A stretch of 64,000 bases of DNA from Streptomyces malaysiense. GTDB taxonomy: Bacteria; Actinomycetota; Actinomycetes; Streptomycetales; Streptomycetaceae. Within the stretch, counting starts at the first letter, position 1. Every line of letters begins with the position of its first letter. The DNA lies in NCBI RefSeq assembly GCF_000980885.2, contig NZ_LBDA02000012.1, positions 248,001 through 312,000 of the forward strand, written 5' to 3'. The notes under the pieces were generated by a model that had not been told where the DNA came from, did not search any database, and was given only the letters and a program-made list of their open reading frames with translations. Made by a program: the position numbers and the translations under genes. Shown in pieces: positions 48,568 through 60,500 of the stretch.

Positions 48568-51500
48568 ATGACGTCTTCGACCCCTTCGAACCCTTCGAAC
48601 CCCTCCGACTCCGCCCGCCCCAGCAGGCGGGACCGCGCCGAGGCACTGCCCGAACAGATGCGCGAGGCGCTGCGCCGGCGGCTCGCCGGCCGGGCCGGCG
48701 GCGCGGCCCCGGCCGCCCGGCAGGGCATCCCGCGCGCCGACCGGGACCGCCCGCTGCCGCTGTCCTTCGCCCAGCAGCGCCTGTGGTTCCTGGACCGGCT
48801 GCGGCCCGGCGACGCCCGCTACAACAGCGCGGTCGCGGTCCGCCTCACCGGCCCGCTGGACCGGGCGGCGCTGGAGGCCGCCCTGGCCGCAGTCGTGGCC
48901 CGCCACGAGGCCCTGCGCACCACCTTCGAGGAGACCGACGGCCGTCCCGCGCAGCGGGTGCACCCGGCGGGCCCGGTGCCGCTGCCGGTCCGGGACACCG
49001 CCGGCCCGGACGCGGACCTGAGAGCGGAGTACGCCCGCCCCTTCGACCTGCGGCACGGCCCGCTGCTGCGCGCCCTGCTGCTGCGCGAGTCCGCCGCCTC
49101 GCACGTCCTGCTGCTGACGGCCCACCACATCGTCACCGACGGCTGGTCCATGGGCGTCGTCCTGGACGAGCTGTGCACCGCCTACGACGCCCTCGCCCGG
49201 GGCGCCGCACCGCAGCTGCCGCCGGTCGCCACGCAGTACCCGGACTTCGCCGTGTGGCAGCGCGAGCAGCTCTCGGGCGACCGGCTCGACGGCCGGCTCG
49301 CGCACTGGAAGGAGCGGCTGACCGGCGCGGTGGCGCCGGAACTGCCCCTGGACCGGCCGCGGCGCGGCGAGGAGGCGGGCACCGGAGCCGTCCACACCTT
49401 CACGGTCCCCGCCGCGCTCACCACGCGGCTGCGCGCCCTCGCGCGGGAGCAGCACAGCACCCTGCACACCGCCCTGGTCGCGGCGACCCAGGCCCTGCTG
49501 GCCCGCTGGTCGGGGCAGGACGACATCACCGTCGGCTCCCTGACCCCCGGCCGCTCCCGCACCGAACTGGAACGCACCGTCGGCTTCTTCGTGAACACCG
49601 TCGTCCTGCGCACCGCGGTGGACCGCTCCGGCTCGTTCCGCGAGCTGCTGGTGCGGGCCGCCGACACGGTCAACGACGCCTTCGCGTACGGCGACACGCC
49701 GTTCGAGCGGGTCGTGGAGGCGGTGGGAGCACCCCGCGAGGCCGGCCGCAACCCGCTGTTCGACGTACTCGTCCTGCTGCACCCCGACCCGCCCGCCGCG
49801 TCCGCCCCGCACGGTCTCGCCACCGCTCCGGTCGACGTGCCCCGGCAGGCGGCCACCTTCGACCTGAGCGTCGAGTTCGTACCCGACGGGGAGGCCCTGA
49901 CCGGGCTGCTGGAGTACCGCGCCGACCTGTTCGACGCGGCCACGGCCGAACGCCTCGCGGGGCAGCTGCTGCGCCTGCTGGAGGGCGCCGCCGCCACCCC
50001 GGACCGCCCGCTGGGCTCCCTGCCGCTGCTCTCCGAGGCGGAGACACGCCGGGTCCTCGCCTTCGGGACCCCCGGCACGCACCACCCCGTGCCCGACGCC
50101 ACGCACATGGAACTGTTCGAGCGCCGTGCCGCCCGGACCCCGGACGCCCTCGCCCTCGTGGCGGGCGGCGAACGGCTGGACTACGCCACCCTCAACGCCC
50201 GCGCCAACCGGCTCGCCCACCACCTCATCGCGCGCGGGGCCGGCCCGGAGCGGCTGGTCGCGCTGCGGCTGCCGCGCACCGCTGACATGATCACCGCGAT
50301 CCTCGCCGTCTGGAAGTCCGGCGCCGGCTACCTCCCGCTCGACGTGGCCCTGCCCGCGGAACGCGTCCGGTTCCTGCTGGACGACGCCCGCCCGGCCCTG
50401 GTGCTGGACGAGGACGCCCTGCGCGCCGTACCCGCGAGCGCCCCGGACACCGACCCGACCGACGCCGACCGTCGCGCCCCGCTGGACGGGGAGCACACGG
50501 CGTACGTCATCCACACCTCCGGCTCCACCGGCCGGCCCAAGGGCGTGGCCGTGACCCACCGCTCGGCGGCGCACCTGCTCGCCGCGCACCGGGCGGGTTT
50601 CGTCGCCGAGGCGGGCGGCGGCCCGCTGCGGGTCGCGCTCACCGCCTCGTTCTCCTTCGACACCTCCCTGGAGGGCGTGCTGCTGATGGCCGACGGCCAC
50701 CCGCTGCACCTGGTCGACGAGGTGACCCGGATGGACCCGGCCGCCCTGGTCGAGTACGTCGTCGAGCACCGCGTCGACTTCCTCGACGTCACCCCCTCCT
50801 ACCTGCGGCAGCTGCTGCCCGCCGGGCTGCTCACCGACCCCCGGCACCGTCCCCGCGTCCTCATGCTCGGCGGCGAGGCGGTCGGGCCCGCGCTCTGGCG
50901 GGAGCTGGCCGCCCACCCGGACGTGGCCGCCCACAACTTCTACGGCCCCACCGAGTGCACCGTCGACGCGCTCTCCTGCCGCGTCGACGGCGGAGACCGC
51001 CCGCTGGTGGGCCGGCCGCTGCCCGGCGTGCGGGCCTATGTGCTGGACGACCGGCTCCAGCCGGTGCCGCCCGGGGTCGGCGGCGAGCTGTACCTCGCGG
51101 GCGCCCAACTGGCCCGCGGCTACACCGGCCGGCCGGGACTGAGCGCCGCCCGGTTCCTGCCCGACCCCTACGGGCCGGCCGGAACCCGCATGTACCGCAC
51201 CGGCGACCTGGCCCGGTGGACCGCGGACGGCCGCATCGACTACCTCGGGCGAGCCGACGACCAGGTCAAGGTGCGCGGCCACCGCATCGAACCCGGCGAG
51301 ATCGAGGCCGCGCTGCTCGCGCTGGACGGCATCACCGCCGCCGCGGTGGTGGCCGTGCCCGACGCGCACGGCCACGCCCGGCTCGCGGCCTACGTCGTGC
51401 CCGCGCCCGGCGCTCCCCGGCCCGTCCCCGCCGACCTGCGGGCCGCCCTGCGCCGGGTGCTGCCCGACGCCTGGGTGCCGTCCTCCTTCACCGCCCTGGA

Positions 51501-54500
51501 CGCGCTGCCCCTGACCACCAGCGGCAAGCTGGACCGCCGCGCCCTGCCCGCACCCGAGACCCCGGAGACGGAGCGGGAGTTCATCGCCCCCCGCACCCCC
51601 GAGGAGGAGACCCTGGCGGCCGTCTGGGCCGAGGTGCTCGGAGTGCCCCGGGTGGGCGTCACGGACAACTTCTTCGAACTGGGCGGCGACTCCATCCTGA
51701 GCATCCAGGCCGTCTCCCGGGCCCGCGCCGCCGGTCTGCGGATCGGCTCGCAGGACGTCTTCCGGCACCAGACGGTCGCCGACCTGGCCGCCGCGGCGGC
51801 CCCCCGCACCGCCGCCGTGCCCGCGCCCCGGCGCCCGCGGCAGGAGGGGCCCGCCCCGCTCACCCCGGTCCAGGAGTGGTTCTTCGCCACGCACGGCCCG
51901 CTGCGGCACTTCAGCATGTCGATGCTGCTCGACCTGCCGCACGACCTCGACGAACGGGCCCTGGAACAGGCGCTGGCGGCCCTGGTGGCCCGACACCCGG
52001 CCCTGCGCACCCGCTTCACCCGCTCCGGGGACACCTGGCTCCAGCACCCGGGCGCCGGCCCGGACACCCCGCCGCCGACCCGCCACGCCCCCGGCACCCC
52101 GCCCGCCGAGGCCGCCGAGGCGGCCCGCGCGGCCCTCGACCCGGCGACCGGGACGCTGCTGCGCGCGGCCCTGCTCACCGGCGGGGAGCGCCCGCGGCTC
52201 TTTATCACCGCCCACCACCTGGCGGTCGACAGCGTCTCCTGGCGGGTGCTGCTCACCGGCCTTGCGGAGGCCTACCGGCAGGCGGCGGCGGGGGAGGAGC
52301 CCCGACCGGAGCCCGAACACACCGCGTTCGCCGACTGGGCGCGCGAACTGACCGACCTGGTACGGGCCGGCGACCTGGACGACGACCTGCCCTACTGGAC
52401 ACGGGAGGCCGCCGAGCCCCGCGTCCCGCTCCCCGTCGACCTGCCCGGCACCCCGGTCGCCGGATCCGTGCGCACCGTCCGCACCCGGGTGGACCGCGCC
52501 ACCACCGAGGCGCTGCTGCGGCGCGTGCCGGGGACGTACCGCACCCAGGTCAACGATGTGCTGCTGAGCGCGCTGGGCCGGGTGCTGGCCGACTGGACGG
52601 GCGCCGGCCGGGTGACCGTCGCGCTGGAGGGCCACGGCCGTGAGGAGGACCTGGCCGAGGGCACCGACCTGTCCCGCACGGTGGGCTGGTTCACCACCCA
52701 GTACCCGGTCACCCTGACCCCGGCCGGACCGGACGACTGGGGGAGCACCCTCAAGTCCGTCAAGGAACGGCTGCGGGCCGTGCCCCGCCGCGGCCTCGGC
52801 TACCAGGCACTGGCCCACCTCGGCTCGCCCCGGGAGGAGGCCCGCGCCCTCGGCGGACTCCCGCTGCCCCAGGTGTGCTTCACCTACCACGGCCAGTGGG
52901 AGGCGCCCGGCGGCGGCGACTTCGCACCCGTCGCCGACGTACCCGGCCGGGACACCGACCCCGGCGAGCCGCTCGACCACCTGCTGGACGTGTCCGCCCT
53001 GGTCGCCGACGGCGAGCTGGAGATCACCTGGCACTACAGCGACCAGGTGCACCGGGCGGCCACCGTACGGCGGCTGGCCGACGGCATGGTGCGGGCGCTC
53101 GGCGCCATCGCCGAACACTGCGCGCGACCGGACGCCGGCGGCCGTACCCCCTCCGACTTCCCGCTGGCCCGCCTCGACCAGGCCGGTGTGGACCGGATCG
53201 CCGGCGACGGCCGGGACACCGAGGACCTGCTGCCGCTCACCCCGCTCCAGGAGGGCATGCTCTTCCACCGGCTGGTCGGCGGACCGGACGACGTGTACGT
53301 CGACCAGGCCGCGCTGCTCCTCGACGGCGTCACCGACCCCGGTGCGCTCGCCCTGGCCTGGCAGCGGGTCACCGATCGCACCCCCGCCCTGCGCACCTCC
53401 GTGGTGTGGGAGGACGTGCCGGTCCCGCTGCAGGTCGTGCACCGCCGTGTCACCGTGCCCGTCGAGCAGGCCGACTGGCGGGAACTGGACGCGGCGGAGC
53501 GGGAGGCGCGCTGGGACCGGCTGCGCGCCGACGACCTCGCGCGCGGACTGGACCTCATGGCCGCCCCGCTGATGCGGCTCACCCTCGTCCGGCTGCCCGG
53601 GGACCGGCTGCACCTGCTGTGGACGTCCCACCACCTCATCCTGGACGGCTGGAGCCTGGCCCAGGTGCTCACCGAGGTGTTCGCCGAGTACACGGCGCTG
53701 ACCACCGGCGCCACGTCCCGGCCCCCGGCCCGCCGACCGTTCGGCGACTACGTGCGCTGGCTGGCCGGACAGGACGGCGCGGCGGCCCGCGCGCACTGGC
53801 GGGACGTCCTCGCCGGGTTCGCCACGCCCACCCCGCTGCCCGCCGACCGGGCCCGGCGCCCCGGGCACGAGACCCGCTCCGCGGGCCTGCACACAGCCGG
53901 CCTGTCCGACGAGGTCTCCGCGCGGCTGGCCCGCGCCGCCCGCGCCGCCGGGCTCACCCTCGGCACCGTGGTGCAGGGCGCCTGGGCGCTGCTGCTGTCC
54001 CGCTACGGCGCCGAACCGGACGTGCTGTTCGGCACCACCGTCTCCGGGCGCCCCGACGACCTGCCCGGCGTCGAGTCGATGGTCGGCATGTTCATCAACA
54101 CCCTGCCCACCCGGGTCCGCGTGGACGGCCGCCGTACCGCCACCGACTGGCTCGGGGAACTCCAGGAGGCGCAGGCCGACGCCCGGCGGTTCGCGGCGGT
54201 GTCCCTCGCCGAGCTGACCGCGCTGAGCGACGTGCCGTCCGGCAGCCCGCTGTTCGACAGCATGGTGGCCTTCGAGAACTACCCCTTCGACGAGGCCCGT
54301 TCGGGCGGTGCCGGGATACGCCTGGCGGACGTGTCCGCCCGCGACGCCACCAACTACGCCCTGGTGCTGCGCGCCTACCAGGGCGACCGCTTCGGCTTCG
54401 ACCTCGCCTACGACCCCGGGCTGTTCGAGCCCGCGACCGTACGGGACCTCGCCGGCCGGCTGTGCCTGCTGCTCACCGAGCTGGCCGAGGACCCGGAGCG

Positions 54501-57500
54501 GCCCGTGCGCGAGCTCGCCTGGACCACCGCCGAGGAACGGCGGCGGATACCGGCGCGGTGGAACGGCACCGAGGAGGGCCGGCCCGCCGAGACCCTGGAC
54601 GGCCTCTTCTCCGCCCAGGCCGCCCGCACCCCCGGCGCCGAGGCCGTCGGCTGCGGCGCCGACCGGCTCGACTACGCCACCCTCGACGCGCGTTCCGGAC
54701 AGCTCGCGCACCGGCTCGCCGAACTCGGTGCCGGGCCCGAGACGTTCGTGGCCCTGGCGCTGCCCCGCTGCACCGACCTGGTCGTGGCCGTGCTCGCCGT
54801 GCTGAAGACCGGCGCCGCCTACCTGCCCGTCGACCCCCGGCTGCCCGCCGAGCGGGTACGGCACCTGCTCGCCGACGCCGCCCCGGTGGCACTGGTGACC
54901 ACCACCGGCACCGACGCGGGCACGGCCGTACCGCTCCTGCCGCTGGACGACCCCGGCGTCCGCGCCGACCTGGCCCGCCGCCCGGAGACCGGCCCGGCCC
55001 GCCGCGCGCTGCCCGAGAGTCCCGCCTACGCCATCTACACCTCCGGCTCCACCGGCCGCCCCAAGGGCGTCGTCGTCCCGCACGCCAACGTGGTCCGGCT
55101 GTTCGACCGCACCCGGCAGTGGTTCGGCTTCGGACCCGACGACGTCTGGACGCTGTTCCACTCCTACGCCTTCGACTTCTCGGTGTGGGAGCTGTGGGGC
55201 CCGCTGCTGCACGGCGGCCGGCTGGTGATCGTCCCCGAGGACACCGCGCGTTCCCCGGAGGACTTCCTGCGGCTGCTCGCCGACGAAGGGGTCACCGTCC
55301 TCAACCAGACCCCCTCCGCGTTCTACCCGCTGGTGCGGGCGGACGCCGGACTCCCCGAGGTCGGCGCCCGGCTGGCCCTGCGCACGGTGATCTTCGGCGG
55401 TGAGGCGCTGGACGTGGACCGGCTCGCCGACTGGTACCTCCGCCACCCGGACACCGCGCCGCGGCTGGTCAACATGTACGGCATCACCGAGACCACCGTG
55501 CACGTCACCTACGCCCCGCTGGACCGCTCCACGGCCCGCACCGGTGCCGCGAGCCCCATCGGCACCGGCATCCCGGACCTGCGGGTCCATGTGCTCGACG
55601 AGCTGCTGCGGCCCGTGCCCCCCGGCGCCGTCGGCGAGCTGTTCGTCGCCGGCGAGGGCCTGGCGCGCGGCTACCTGAACCGGCCCGGCCTCACCGCGAC
55701 CCGGTTCCTCGCCGACCCGTTCGGGCGGCCCGGCACCCGCATGTACCGCACCGGGGACCGGGCCCGCAGGCGGGCCGACGGCTCCCTGGAGTACCTCGGC
55801 CGCGCCGACCAGCAGGTGAAGATCCGCGGCTACCGCATCGAACCCGGCGAGATCGAGGCCGCCCTGCACGGCCACCCGGGTGTGGGCGCGGCCGCCGTCG
55901 GCGTGTACGAGGACGGCGCCGGGACCCGCCGGCTGGTCGCCCACGTCGTCGGCACCGGCACCGGCGAGCGCGTCGTGCCGCCCCCGCCCGCCGCCGGGCT
56001 GCGGGCCCACCTGGAGGGGCTGCTGCCCGCGCACATGGTGCCGGCGGCCTACGTGCCGATGGCCGCGCTGCCGCTCACCGTGAACGGCAAGCTCGACCGG
56101 CGCGCCCTGCCCGCCCCCGGCCCCGACGGCTTCGCCGCGGACCGCGAGCGGACCCCCCTGCGCACCCCCGCCGAACGGCTGGTCGCCGCCGCCTGGACGG
56201 ACGTCCTGGACACCGACGAGGTGGGCGCCGACGACGACTTCTTCGCACTCGGCGGCGACTCCATCCTCGCCGTGCGGGTCACCTCCCGGCTGCGCGCCGC
56301 CTTCGGCACGGACGTCTCGCCCCGGCTGCTGTTCACCCATCCCACGCTGTCCGGCCTCGCGGCCGCGCTCGGCGCACCCGCGCCCGCGGACACCGCCGAC
56401 GTCATCCCGGCCGTCGCCGCGGACGCCCCGGCGCCCCTCTCGTACGCACAGCAGCGCCTGTGGTTCCTCGACCGTTTCGAACCCGGCAGCACCGAGTACA
56501 CCACCCTGTCCGCACTGCGGCTGCGCGGGTCCCTCGACACCGCCGCCCTCGGCGCCGCCCTGGACGGCCTCGTCGCCCGGCACGAGACCCTGCGCACCAC
56601 GTTCGCCGAACACGACGGCCGGGCACGGCAGATCGTCCACCCGGCACGGCCCGTCGACCTGCCGGTGACCGACCTTCCGGACCCCGCGGCCCTGGACGGC
56701 TTCCTGGAGCGCGTGGCCGCCACCCCCTTCGACCTGACCACCGGACCGCTGCTGCGCGCCCGCCTCGCCCGCCTCGCCGCCGACGACCACGTCCTCGTCC
56801 TGGCCGTGCACCACATCGTCACCGACGGCTGGTCCGTCGGCGTGCTCGGCCGGGACCTGGGCGAGCTGTACGCGGCGGCCCTCGCCGACCGCCGGCCCGA
56901 ACTGCCCGTGCTGCCCGTCCGCTACGCCGACTACGCCGCCTGGCAGCGCGCCCGCGCCGACCGGACCGAGACCGAACTCGCCCACTGGCGGACGGTCCTG
57001 GACGGCGTCACCCCGCTGGAACCGCCCACCGACCGGCCGCGCCCGGCCGTCCGCACCCGCGAGGGCGACCTGGTGACCTTCACCCTGCCCGCCGCGCTCA
57101 CCGAGCGGCTGCGCGAGTGCGGCCGGCGGGCCGACGCCACCCTGTACATGACGCTGGTGACGGCCTGTCAGATCCTGCTCGCGCGCTGGGCGGGACAGGA
57201 GGACGTCACCGTCGGCACCGTGACCGCCGGCCGCGACCGGCCCGAACTGCACGACGTGGTCGGCATGTTCGTCAACACCCTGGTGCTGCGGTCCCGGATC
57301 CGCCCGGAACTGCCCTTCGGCGAGCTGCTGTCCGAGGTCCGCGCGACCGTCCTGGACGCGTTCGCCCACCAGGAGGTGCCCTTCGAGCGGGTGGTGGACG
57401 CGGTCCAGCCGGAGCGGGACACCAGCCGCACCCCGCTGTTCCAGGTGATGGTCGCCCTGCACAACCTGGGCGCCGAGCCGCCCCGGCTGCCCGGCCTGAC

Positions 57501-60500
57501 CGCGGAACCGGTCACCCCGCCGGTCCGCACCGCCACCTTCGACCTGGCCTTCGACTTCGTCGAGACCGACGACGGCCTGACCGGCTACCTGGAGTACGAC
57601 ACCGCGCTCTTCGACCGCGACACCGTCCAGGGCCTGGCCGGCCGGCTGCGCGTCCTGCTGGAGGCCGCCACCCGGTCCCCGGAGCGGGCCGTCGGCGCGC
57701 TGGCGCTGATGACCGACGACGAACGGCGGCAGGTGCTCCGCCACGCCGAGGGCGCCCGGCTGCCGGAGCCGGACACCACCTTCCCCGCCCTGTTCGAGGC
57801 CCGAGCCGCCCGCACCCCGCACCACACCGCCCTGGTCGCCCGCGACGCCACCCTGGACTTCGCCACGCTCAACGAGCGCGCCAACCGGCTCGCCCACCAC
57901 CTGATGGCCCAGGGCGCCGGCCCCGAGGACATCGTCGCCGTACGGCTCCCGCGGACCTCCGAGCAGGTGGTGGCGCTGCTCGCGGTCGCCAAGGCCGGTG
58001 CCGCACTCCTCAGCCTCGACCCGCAACTCCCGCGGGAGCGAATGGACCTCCTCCTTACCGACACCCGCCCGCACACCCTGCTCACCGGCCTCGAAGCGGT
58101 GCCCTGGGACCAGCTGCCCGCCCATGACCCGACCGACGCCGACCGCGTCCGGCCGCTGCTGCCCCGGCACACCGCCTACATCGTCCACACCTCCGGCTCC
58201 ACCGGCCGGCCCAAGGGTGTCGTCGTCGAACACCGCCAGCTGGTCAACCTGTGCCTCGACCACGAGGCGGGACTGCTCGCCCCGCACACCACCGGCGGCC
58301 GCCGGCTGCGGGCCGCGCTCAGCGCCTCCTTCTCCTTCGACACCTCCTGGGAGGGGCCGCTGCTGCTCGCCCTCGGCCACGAGGTGCACCTCATCGACGA
58401 GGACGTACGCCTGGACCCCGAGGCGTTCTGCGCCCAGGTCGCCGACCGCCGCCTCGACCTGGTGAACGTCACCCCCTCCTTCCTGCGCGAACTCACCGCC
58501 GCGGGCCTGCTGGCCGCCGGCCGCCACCACCCGGGCCTGCTGCTCGTCGGCGGCGAGGCCGTCACCCCGGCCGGCTGGCGCGAACTCGTACGCGCGGAGA
58601 ACGAGTTCCAGGTCGCGGTGTACAACATGTACGGCCCCACGGAGTGCACCGTCGACGCCGCCTACGGCCGTGTCGCCGACCGCCCCGAACGGCCCGTCAT
58701 CGGCCGCCCCGGCGGCAACCTGCGTGCCCACGTGCTCGACGCCGCCCTGCGCCCGGTGCCGCCCGGGGTGCCCGGCGAGCTCTACCTGGCCGGCGCCCAG
58801 GTGGCCCGCGGCTACCTGGGCCGGCCCGGCCTCACCGCCGCGCGCTTCGTCGCCGACCCGTTCGGCGCGCCGGGGGAGCGGATGTACCGCACCGGGGACC
58901 GGGCCCGCCGGGACCGGGACGGGCTGCTGGAGTTCCTCGGCCGGGTGGACGAACAGGTCAAGATCCGCGGGTTCCGCATCGAGCCCGGCGAGGTGGAGGC
59001 CGCCCTCCTCGACCACCCGGACGTCACCGACGCCGCCGTCGCCGCCCGCGAACACGCCGGCCGCCGCATGCTCGTCGGCTACGTGGTGCCGGCCGGCGAC
59101 CGCGTCCCGTCCGCCGACGACCTGCGCCTCGCGCTGCGCCGTACCCTGCCCGACCACATGGTGCCCGCCGCGTTCGTCCCGCTCGCCCGCATCCCGCGCA
59201 CCACCAGCGGCAAGACCGACCGGCGCGCCCTGCCGGCCCCGCCCGCGCAGCCCGACGGCACCACCCCCTACGTCGCCCCCCGGCCCGGCACGGAGGAGCG
59301 CCTGGCCGCGATCTGGGCGCAGGTGCTCGGTGTCGAACGCGTCGGTGCACGCGACAACTTCTTCGCGCTCGGCGGCGACTCCATCCTGAGCATCCAGATC
59401 GTCGCCCGCGCCCGGCAGACCGGGCTCGCCCTCACCACCAAGGACGTCTTCCGCCACCAGACCGTCGCCGAACTGGCCCTGCGCACCGCGGAGTCGGCGC
59501 CCCGGACCGGGACCGCCGAGCAGACCGGCGAGGCGCCGCTCACCCCGATCCAGCACTGGTACCTGGACGGCCGCGAGCCGGGCCGGCGGCTCCGCTTCAC
59601 CATGACCCAGCGCCTCGAACTCGCCCCGGGCACCGGCGAGGAAGCCGTCCGCGAGGCCGTCGACGCCCTCGTGCGCAACCACCCGGCCCTGCGCACCCGG
59701 TTCCGGCACACCCCCGGGTACCTGCGCCAGGAACCCCTGCCGCAGGCACCCGACGGCGTCTTCAGCCGGCACGACCTGGCCGGGACCGCCGACGCCGCGC
59801 TGGAGGCCGAGGTCCAGCGGCTCGCCGACGAGGCACAGGCCGCACTCGACCCCGCCGAAGGCCGCGTCGTCCGCGCGCTGTTTTTCGACCGGGGACCGGC
59901 ACAGGCACCCCAGCTCGTCATCACCGCACACCACCTGGTGATCGACGGCGTCTCCTGGCGCATCCTGCTGGCCGACCTGGAGACCGCCCACCGGGCGGCC
60001 GCGGCCGGTCGGCCCGTCGAACTCCCCGCCGAGGGGACCTCCTTCGGCCACTGGGCCACCCGGCTCCAGGAGCACACCCGCACCGGGGCCCTGGACGCCG
60101 ACCTGGCGTACTGGACGCGCGCCGCCGGCGTCCCGGCCGCACTGCCCGCGGGCCGGCCCGGCCCCAACACCCACGGCACCGCCGCCACCCTCACGGTCAC
60201 CCTGGACGCCGCGACCACCGACGCCCTGCTGCGCCAGGTCCCGGACACCTACCGCACCCAGGTCAACGACGTCCTGCTCAGCGCCCTCGGCCGCACCCTG
60301 GCCCGCTGGTGCGGCCGCGACACCGTCCTGCTGGGCGTGGAGGGACACGGCCGGGAGGACCTGTTCGAGGACGTCGACCTGTCGCGGACCGTCGGCTGGT
60401 TCACCGCCGAGTACCCGCTCGCCCTCACCGCCGACCCGGACGCCGGGTGGCACGACACCCTCCGCTCGGTCAAGGAGCAGCTGCGCGCGGTGCCGCTGCA

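Noticed and set aside
34815..48728. Very long open frame on the minus strand, over 4600 codons
   Set aside because: It is antisense to the first NRPS gene. High third-position GC removes stops in the opposite frame. Its translation is Gly/Gln/Val-rich without domains, while the + strand frame has complete NRPS motifs.
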